This document shows, in pieces, positions 1 through 10,200 of a stretch of DNA of 22,536 bases. The notes under the pieces were generated by a model. That model ran no database searches, was not told the origin of the DNA, and worked only from the letters and a program-made list of their open reading frames with translations. Within the stretch, counting starts at the first letter, position 1. Each line of letters opens with the position of its first letter. Origin of the DNA: Apostichopus californicus (taxonomy: Eukaryota; Echinodermata; Holothuroidea; Aspidochirotida; Stichopodidae). The position numbers and the translations under genes were made by a program. Where the stretch lies: the NCBI GenBank assembly GCA_020650975.1, contig JAIPMN010048312.1, positions 2,444 through 24,979 of the forward strand. The letters are read 5' to 3'.

Positions 1-1
1 A

Positions 2-542
2 CAGTGAAGGTCATCAGCATTGATCTCAAATATGCTAGAAATATGCTAGAAAGTCAATAATGGTCACTAATACTCAAACATCAAAAGGAATTTTACTCAT
101 TTTGGTTTTCCGGAAGGGAAAACTAAGGAGTCACTCTTAACGACCTTGCAAAATTGTGAGGGGGTCCGCGGATTACAAAGTAGGCAATGACTATAATGCG
201 GATCGCTAAAGTCGGTTATTACTAATTACGGTTAGATTGATCCAACACGGCAGCATACAGAAACGTGATACTCAAAGCCGAAGCCAAAGTGAATTAATCA
301 GGTCACACATCCGGAGTCAATGCATGCTAAGTTCTTCAAAACCACCCTCATTACTTTTCGGGGTAACATTTCATACTGTCGTTTTGTTTTCCTCATTGGG
401 ACACTTTAGTTTTCTTATTAAACACTCCTCAAAGTATGATAATAATAAGAGAGGTTCCACAACCTTCCCAAACAAGACTTTTGAAAACTTTTAGCAATTT
501 TTAGCATGCTAAAAATTGGTCCCAATACTGATGACCTTTCAG
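2..542. mobile_element. Candidate inverted-repeat DNA element, intron 26
   Basis: The sequence CAGTGAAGGTCATCAGCATTG at the left is the imperfect reverse complement of CAATACTGATGACCTTTCAG at 523-542. The roughly 540 bp between have no protein homology I recognise and a somewhat higher CpG content than the neighbouring intron. It fits a non-autonomous DNA transposon. The true left border may lie outside the window. The remainder of intron 26 (543-1101) shows no exon. Confidence 0.6.
495..518. repeat. 24-bp perfect palindrome
   Basis: Perfectly self-complementary, centred on GCATGC with arms CAATTTTTA/TAAAAATTG. It sits just inside the right inverted repeat of the candidate element, as subterminal structure often does. 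Confidence 0.9.
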
Positions 543-1101
543 ATAAATATCTTGCTATCATATCACAAAAATGTACACAAGATCATTTTCATTTCACAAA
601 GATTATAATCAGCAATATCTTGCAATGAAAAACTATAGTTTATTAGTTGAATATTTTACTCATAGAACTAGCTTGATCAACACCCCATTGAACGAGCAAC
701 ATCAACGTACTATACTGCAAAGCAGCTACAAACAGTCATTTGACGGGAAGCTTTGTAAATTAGACAAATTCTCTACAAAGCAGACTGGGAGCAGAATTGA
801 TAAGGGAGATGTACCAGGCTGTACCATCATAGTTGAGACTTCATTCACCCGTATGTTCACGCAAAACCTATTAACAGCATATTAATATATGCACAGATAC
901 CACTTTATAAAAGATATGAAAATAGACTTTAGTGGAGAATATGTTTAGACAGTCAGGGAGACACAGTTTCAGCAAATGAACCAAGTTCTGTACCAACAGT
1001 GTTATATCACTGTCAAATATGAAACGTTGTCCAAAAATATCGTTTAATAAAGAAAAAAACCTGGTGATGAAGTTTTAGCTGCTAGATGATATGGTTTGTA
1101 C

Positions 1102-1284
1102 CTTCAGTTTGAGTTCCAGGACATGGATGCTTGGGTCATTGTTAGAGCCAGCATCCTGAAGGTCTGTTGAAGTGTAACCGTCCATCTGAGCTTCCAACTC
1201 CTGGAGATAATTCTGCAGACTGTTTGATCTGATCGCCGCCTCACACTGTTCCGTAAACTGGATCTGGCTTGCCAAACCCAGAAT
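1102..1284 (-). CDS. DYNC2H1: DYNC2H1 window exon 26 (linker end)
   Basis: A 61-codon exon, phase 0 on both sides, after [27 protein letters not shown], then [15 protein letters not shown] and VLELKLK, with donor AAG|GTACAA. ILELKLK marks the end of this segment in vertebrate DYNC2H1; the next exons, leading to AAA1, lie beyond the left edge. Confidence 0.96.
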
Positions 1285-4200
1285 CTAAACAAAGAAAAAA
1301 AAGATCATGACGCAAATGACCACTTATGGGCTAACGAGCAAGAGACGGTTATGGAAGGATGCCAGCAATAACTGGAGGACATCTACCAAAACTCTACCAT
1401 GCTGATGAAAATCATTCCAAGGAAAACCATAAAAACATTTTTTTGCTTAGATGATTCTATGAATCATATTCCAGATAACAGAAGGCAGTTGTAAATGGAT
1501 TTTCTTTAGGCCTAGTCACTTTTACACTGAAACTGTTAAAAGGTTCTATACCCACCTCCTCCCTCCTATATGAAACCCCTCTGCCTCCTTTCATCCAACA
1601 TTTCATTGTCTTAATACAATATTCTGTAAAAATGGTGAAATTTGTGAGTAAACCCCCCCCCCCCAATATCTAAGACCACTTTGAATATCTCACTTCTACT
1701 TCTCATTTATGAAATGTTCTTACTTGTGATGGGAATCTACTGGGATCCACCGCATCACCGTTTCTATGGCAACCGAGACATTTTATCAGCAACTCTTGCA
1801 GTGTTTCCTTCATCTCAACAGCCAAGTCTCCTAACCAGAGCTGAAAGAAGAAAATAATTGTTACAATTAAGAAATTTCAGGATCCACGACTATTAGTACT
1901 GTTGATTGGAACAAACTAATTCTCTGACACATTTAATCCTTGCAGTTTAAAAATATGAAGATTTAAAAACATGACAGTAACTCTAAATCAAACGACTGAT
2001 AACTCCTTTTTTTCTTTCTCTTCTTTTTGTGTTTTATCAAAAGGTCAAAGTTGAAACTCTCCTATATCATATTCTTCTCATTTGTGGAGAGTAATATCTT
2101 GACAAGTCCTATCTTACAGATAATTTCTTCCACTTCTTGGGATCTTTTAAATCTATATACTAAATTTCTGGAAGGTCACACTTTCCATTGAAAACTATAC
2201 AGCAGTGGTGTGATATGCAAATGACCACACCTCAATACAGAAAGAAAGAAAGAGCAAATCAAAAATGCAGGTAAGAAAGTGAAATAATTCATTTTTGACC
2301 AACTTCTTGAGATAAAGTAGCTTTTCATCCATGCATGATGATATCTGATCGTTTGTAAGCGATATACAGTATAAAAAATATTTAAAAAACGGGATAATGA
2401 ATTAATTTTTTTGAAAAGTATCTTTAAAATATTTCAATATAACAATATTACTATGACATCATTTTGCTGCTAACATCACGTTAACGTAACATCACGTAAG
2501 CATCTCCATCCAGATGACTTTGTAAGCTGATAAATTATCCGAATGAACATACCTCGACCTCGGGAGTGATAGCAACAGACTTCTTGAGCGGTACCACCTC
2601 TCCCTCTAATGATTTCATGGCAACGATGTGTTTACATCCCTCGTCAAACTCAACGCTGTGGATTCCGGCAAAGAGTTTCTTGAGATGAGTCTGTATGACG
2701 TTGGGATTCGTGGACTGTCCCAGGATCTCCAGCAGGTCATCGTCACCGATGAAATAGAAACGAGGAAATACAGATCGCTTCTCCTGAAATTAAAATAGAA
2801 TTTATACGAATCGCATTTAGGCAGCTATTCTACACTCTTTAGGAGTTCAAGTTTAATGTATTAAATTGGAATAAGTGTCAAGAGGCTGCACAATCTACAA
2901 AACAGACATCTTAACTTTGGTCTGTAGCAGTGGTAGACCCAACATAATTGATTGTGAACTTATTGCTAATGAGTGACAGCAGCTGCATGATATTTGATAT
3001 ATTTGAATTTGAATACTCTACCTGCAGGTGCAGTAAACTCATGATACGTTGAATACTCTACCTGCAGGTGCATTCCACTCATGATATTTGAATACTCTAC
3101 CTGCACCTGCAGTAAACTCATATCTTAATACTCTTCCTGCAGGTGCAGTAAATTCATGATACTTGAATACTCTACCTGCAGGTGCAGTAAACTCACGATA
3201 CTTGAATATTCTACCTGCAAGGGCAATAAACTTATGATACTTGAATACTCTACCTGCACCTGCAGTAAACTCATATCTTAATACTCTACCTGCAGGTGCA
3301 GTAAATTCATGATATTTGAAAACTCTACCTGCAGGTGCAGTAAACTCTTGATACTTGAATACTCTACCTGCAGGTGCAGTAAACTCTTGACACTTGAATA
3401 CTCTACCTGCAGGTGCAGTAAACTCTTGATACTTGAATACTCTACCTGCAGGTGCAGTAAACTCTTGATATTTGAATACTCTACCTGCAGGTGCAGTAAA
3501 CTCTTGATACTTGAAAACTATACCTGCAGGTGTAGTAAACTCTTGATATTTGAATACTCTACCTGCAGGTGCAGTCAACTCATGATACTTGAGTACTCTA
3601 CCTGCAGGTGCAGTAAACTCACGATACTTGAATATTCTACCTGCAAGGGCAATAAACTTATGATACTTGAATACTCTACCTGCACCTGCAGTAAACTCAT
3701 ATCTTAATACTCTACCTGCAGGTGCAGTAAATTCATGATATTTGAAAACTCTACCTGCACCTGCAGTAAACTCATATCTTAATACTCTACCTGCAGGTGC
3801 AGTAAATTCATGATATTTGAAAACTCTACCTGCAGGTGCAGTAAACTCTTGATACTTGAATACTCTACCTGCAGGTGCAGTAAACTCATGATACTTGAGT
3901 ACTCTACCTGCAGGTGCAGTAAACTCATGATCTTTGAATACTCTACCTCTAGAAACTCATTTAAGGCTTTCTGACATCTTTGTAACTGATCTAGTAGTGT
4001 GGTCAGCGTGTTCCTGAGTCCTGCTTTACCAACCAACGATAAAACTCTGTTATCTCTGCTCACATCCATCATAATACTCCTGTGGAACCAAGAAAGTACA
4101 AAAGGGGGGTTAAGGACAGATCAGATGGCAATGACAACTTGTAGTTTCTGCAATTCACTATATCTACAATATATATAAATCTTACAATACATATATATCT

Positions 4201-7200
4201 ACAATATATATCTACATCTATAATGTATATATTTACAATATGTATTAATGTTGTATCTAGCAAAAAAAACATGTTTGTATGGTTATCATAGGACATGTTT
4301 TTTCAGTTTTCAAAAGTGTATTCACTGGGATCCTTAATTTTATCAAAATTCCTAATAAATACCAGCCTATTCTGTTAAGTTAGTTTAATTTATTATCAAT
4401 TGAATTCTACCCCCTTGTCCTCTTCCATATATCACACAATACCACTGTCCCCTTGCTATTATTTCCCATCACTTCATCCTTTTATATCTAAACCTACCTC
4501 ACCCATCCCCCTACTGCCACCAATCCAACCCCTGCAACCCCCTCCCAGCCCCGCTCCCCACGACTTATACATACATGCCCCCCTATTGACAAGAACCCAC
4601 CTGAAGTCGTCGTCCAGCCTCTTAAACCTTCCTTGTTCCTTGGGCAGAGCGCCCCTCCCAAAGATAGGTTCTAAATAGACCCACTTCCGTTGAATCTGGT
4701 TGAGGTTGTGTAGGTACTCATCTAAATCAGCAAGACGCTGTTCCCAGATGGTAGCTTTGTCTGCAAATCCCTTGTAGTACGGGGAATCCTTAAGAGACTG
4801 CAGCAGGCTCTGGTTGTCCCCGACCTAAGAGGATAATAAACAATGGTACGGTCGTCAGTAACAGGTACATACGGAACCCCATGAAGAAAGCTGTTACTTT
4901 TAACTAGATACATTCAAAATTAGACATTCCTTTATTATAATAATAATCTAAATACATTAAACTTCTAAACTATCGTACATTAAACTACTAAACTAAATAC
5001 TAATACACAAAACTAAATACATTAAACTTTGACATTCTTTCTTATAATAATAATCGGCCTGGAAGGCAGTTAATTTACGATGCTAGACAACCACATGTAC
5101 TCGTGGGAAAAGCCAAATGGCTTGTTTAATACTTGCACTTCACATCCAAGTGGCTGTCCAATTCACAGTATATCAGATCATTTTGGAATTTCTGTTCTTT
5201 TGAAAACCAGACTATTCAGAAATTTTGAAAATCTTAAATAATTTTAAGTTCCGCCCAATCTTTGCACTTTGAGAAGTTTCAGAAGAACCTGACCAGCTTT
5301 AGCTAAGGTTAACAAGAAGGCATCACAAGAAATAGGGGATATATTTGTCACAACATGACAGTAGGAAACAATAAATGTTGACTCCGTACATTAATACAAG
5401 TGGAGCTTGAAACAAATATAATTATGGTCTCTCTCTCTCTCTGACAAATCAAAGCTTTTTAGAGTCCAGCAAGGACAATAATTTGCCATCATCCATACAG
5501 CTGTGATAAACTTGCAGCAATCTTTGAAATCAAGGATACTTTGGGTAGGATCAGACACTGCAAAACGTAAGATACAACAATAACATTTCATTTGATTCCT
5601 TTCAGATTTAAATAGATGCATTAAAAGTCGACGAACCTGCGTAACCAGATCCTTCCAATCTTTGATCAGCATAATCTGTCTGTCTTGACTATCTGAATAT
5701 TCAGTCAACGAGAAGACCGCCCCCACTCCCCAGACATCCAGTTCACGTAACGCTTCGCGTATCGATACTTCGCCTTTAGCTCGGTTGAAGAGTTCCTACG
5801 GATGGATGAGTTCATAAGTTCATGGGTACCAAGAAATATAAACACTTTGAACCTGGAAACAGACACACTCATCTGCAATAAAAACTTTCTTTTCTTCTTT
5901 CTTCTATGATAATACAATGTCACTTTTAACACCTTCACCACTCTAAACCTACACTTTGACAATAATAAGAAACTTCGCCTTTAGCTCTGTTGAAGAGTTC
6001 CTACGGATGGATAAGTTCATAAGTTCATGGTTACCAAGAAATATAAACACTTTGAACCTGGAAACAGACACACTCATCTGCAATAAAAACTCTCTTCTAT
6101 GATAATACAATGTCACTTTTCAGACCTTCACCACTCTAAACCTACACTTTGACAATAATAAGAAAGATTCTTAACTAAAAAAAAAATGGGAAATTTTACT
6201 TCTACTGTTGTGATACAGTTTTAGTGTACTTCTCTGAAACCAGTCTTATAGATAACATTTAACTCCTCATTCAGCCTCTTTAACTAGTTAGCTTCTTTTT
6301 TCCTTTTTCTTATTTGTTTTCATTGTCTTTAGCTTGATAGCTATTTTAACGAGTTAGCGTTTTAACTAATTACCTATTTAAACCCCTATTTAAATCCTTC
6401 CTTAAACTAAAGTAGCCCTCTAAATTTTAATCTCACAGGAAATAATAAACCGGAAGTACAGGATTCTGAAGTATTTCTGTTTCATTTGGAAGAGCAACAT
6501 AACCAATGCTCGTTGATTATAAATTGAGGACAATAATTTCCTATACCTGCAACCAGTAATGACAAAATTATTTAAGAACTAGAGGTATTACTAATGCACT
6601 AGTTTTGTGAAAAAGCTCAATATTTACCCTTTCAATCATTTAGAATTTTTTTTAAAATTTTTTTAAGAAATTAAGAATATTGAAATTAGAGTGTGCCCTT
6701 TTGTTATAAAATAAATACACAAAATACTTGAAGTTGTGGTACAGAAGACATAGAGGGTGAATTAAGTTTGGATGTTTTGAGGTGATTTTACAGTTTATTT
6801 CCTCAAATGAAAGTCACAAGTCTCACTGACATGCATAGTTTGGCCTGCCCCCCCCCACCCCCTCCCCGAATGTAAGCCTCTTCTGCCAGCCTCCGTATCA
6901 ATGTACCTTCAATGCATCGGCATTGGCTAGGATATGATCTGATGCAGCAACGATGTGTCCAAAGGTGAGTCTGTCCAAGGCTGTGTTCCGTGGCATCTTC
7001 AACATTCTATACATGTCTGCCCAGTGCTCTTGTGTGAACACGTCACTACTGATGTACTTCAGAATGGGAATAATTTGCTGGAAAGAAGAAGAAAACAGAA
7101 AGAGTGGAAATACACCGGAAAACATTAAACATGCTACCTTGAATTGCAGAGAGTCTTGACATGATATTTACCACAACATCAAAAGTTAAAACCCAGCCAA

Positions 7201-10200
7201 ACAAACAACATTAATGCGATGAATCGAATGTCGGTGACATCATTTGTTGTACAATTTCCAGGCAACAAGAAAGTTAGATTTCTATATGATTGTCTATCAC
7301 AAAGTATACGTTGCCGGCTTAAAGGATGAAGGTTTTCTCAACTCATACTTCTCAATATTTGTCAAGAGAAACTGTCCCATGAAGAGAAGAACTAGATAAA
7401 AGATACTTCAACACAAAGATACACATCTTATTCTTGAAATCTTGAAATTTAAGCTCAGAACTGTTAAAGTTATGAATCAATTTTCCCAAACTAATTATCT
7501 TTTATTGCAACCTAAAGAATGGTCTGTGATATAATAGGTTGATGCAAAAAATATCAAGTAACAAAAAAACGATAATTGTTTCCTCCTCTCCTCATCCTTC
7601 TTCACCAAATTTCCTCCTCGAGGAAAATACTACCCATCTTTTCTGAACTTGCCAGGGTTTCCCTGACCATCAGCAAAATTTGGGATTTTGAAATATTATT
7701 CGAATCTTTTGGAAATCACTTGAAGATATTACAATGTCTTTTGAAAGCTCTGCAACTATTTTCCAGTCTTATCAGCATTTTTACAAAACATGAAAGAACA
7801 GGCAATGATATATTATGGGATGCCATCTGGTACATTTCCCCACCTAATCACCTTAATATCAGAACTAGAACATGAATATTTTCGAAAATTACACTTTTAT
7901 ATGATAAAGATGAAACCAATTGATTTGAAACTTCTCTACCTGTTAAAATATTTAACAACAAAATTTGATTGTAAAAAATTTGATAAAAAAAGGCAGGTTC
8001 AGCTAACCAGATTTTCTTACCCTGTATTTTTCGATGTCTTTGGTGAGTCTAACAGTCATGACGGTCACCTCGCCTCCATCTGCTCGGAGACGCTCTGCCC
8101 ACTGAGCCAGGAAATCTTCAAAAACGTAAGTCTTTGATCTGTGGAGTAACGATCGAGTCAATCATCCGATTAGCAACTGCCTTAAAATATACGGTGTAAA
8201 TTTAAACTTACGGAAAAGAACACGACTTGTATCCGATGTCAATTAAACTATATCAAAAATGTGTTCACGTAATAAAATATCAAATGTTCCTTGGATAGAC
8301 AAGGGAGGCTCCCAGCATCTGTTTTTATTCAAAAGTGATGAAATGGGATGATGCTATGGAGAGGCAGGGAGAGACACGAGCTAGTACAGGAGGCTGCTTG
8401 ATTTGTAACTTAGGCTAGGCCTAGGTTCATTTACTATCATTGTGTTTCATACCATAGGCCAACTACTGGCAGTTGTTTCCAAAAGTGGCATATGTTCTCA
8501 ATGTCAGGTATGCTGGGCTGGCTACCTAAATGACATTCCAAATACTATTAAGATATCTCCCTATATTTCCTCTTTCAAGTGTAGCTTTAAAGAACTACTG
8601 ATTAACTGACTGATATTTGTATTTGATCTGTTTTATGTTTAAGTACTAGACATTGAAGGTTATATTATATAGGTGGTGTTAGGTGTTTATGCAAGCCACT
8701 TGTTTGTCTAGGCGTGCTGGTATCTATGCTTATGTGTACATATGTATCTACTATAACAGGAGTCCACAACAAACAAGCTTTCAGTGGCTTTCCAGAGAAT
8801 CTCTTCAACGATTCTGTATATATTTGAAATTGTATTTGCCATTCTTGGTCATTACTATGGTATGTAGTTACATAGACTTTGCTTAATACTGTTATATCTG
8901 CTAAATTGGTGGAAAAAAGTTGACCTGCAATTGAACCAAACCGAACCAAACTGAATTAAAATCTGTTACAGCAATCATGAAAGAAACTCATACACTGTGT
9001 TACAGAAAATTTGAAAATTATGAAAGATTTTTGAGAAAAACTTTGAGAAAAAAAACATTGAGCCCAAAAAAATTTGAGAAAAAAAAATTTGAAAAAAAAA
9101 AAATTGAGAACATTTGAAAATCATGAAGAAACTTTGAGAATCATGAAAGAAACTCATACACTGTGTAACAGAAAATTTGTGTGACAGAATATGTCACATT
9201 GCAAATACAACCAGATACTTTCATTCACAAGAAAGGACGATGGACAGACCTGAAGACGATCCAGTCCTCCTTTTCGATCGCTTCCATCCCCACGCTGAAT
9301 TCTTCGTAGAGCAGCCACATGACTTGTAACTGGTCCAAATCAGCCTTCATCTCCTCGGCTAGAGGGAAGGACGGCTCATCCAACTGGAAATGCTGACAGT
9401 CAGAACTGATCAGAAAATTCGAGAGGATCATATATTAGAATAATATTCCTTGAAAATAGGAAATATTTTATACTTCAATATACTTTACTTTAATGTTTCC
9501 TTCCGTTAAAGGGAATAGTTTGGCAATATTTCGCCACCAACAATTTTTATCCCATAGATCATTCAATACTTTACTTAACATTACTGCCAATATATATTTG
9601 TTGTAGCTATGCCATATCTCACTGTTTGAAACATATCCGAGGGAATTATGGGACCTGCAAATATGTGTCATGACTTTATAAAGCAATCACATCTTTTAGA
9701 CTTTGCTTAACACAGACCAAGCAGAGGTTATGTTATGCCCACTGTAGACATATTAGCTACCCTTAGATATTAATTGAATTATTATAAAGAGTAAACTGTT
9801 TGTGCAAATCTGGACAATATCTTACATGAGGCTAGCCCTGGTCTTGTCCAGTTCTTCAAATTCTTGTTTTTTCTCTTTGATGGTTTCCACTGCTTTCTTA
9901 CAAGACTCCTTTTCCCCGCTCTCTACCAGCTCTGGTTTTGGTTTGAACTGATTCCATCGAGCCGCAAATTTTTCCAACTCTGCGTTAAATTCCTCCACTC
10001 TGGAGTAAACGCTGTTCTTCATGACTTCCAGCTGGGTAATATCATGAGGAGGAGGAGGAGGAGGAGGAGGAGGAGGAGGAGGAGGAGGAGGAGGAGGAGG
10101 AGGAGAAGAAGAAGAATTTTTTATTAAATCTGAATTCACTGGCGGTTACAATTCCAAAAAACAATTAAGATCGAGGGTTATAAAAAACAAACAAAATATC

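Noticed and set aside
571..885. 104-codon plus-strand open frame in intron 26
   Set aside because: No recognisable domain, unusual composition, and it lies inside an intron of the opposite-strand gene; likely chance.
2..1101. A further DYNC2H1 exon to the left of exon 26
   Set aside because: No minus-strand stretch with the expected sequence after LELKLK was found; the next exon is probably outside the window.
3039..3578. 179-codon minus-strand open frame of [13 protein letters not shown] repeats
   Set aside because: It is the tandem array read in a stop-free frame; 39 bp is a multiple of three, so any frame without a stop stays open. No start context or homology.
3309..3707. 132-codon plus-strand open frame with Cys-rich repeats
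   Set aside because: The opposite strand of the same array; a by-product of the 39-bp period.
3011..3946. CRISPR-like appearance of regularly spaced repeats
   Set aside because: The units are contiguous with no unique spacers, and the locus is an intron of an animal gene.
7576..8137. Plus-strand open frames over intron 19 and exon 19
   Set aside because: They overlap a confident minus-strand exon and show no protein family.
9864..10127. Poly-arginine and polyproline open frames
   Set aside because: Both come from the GGA microsatellite; only the exon 17 part is coding by homology.
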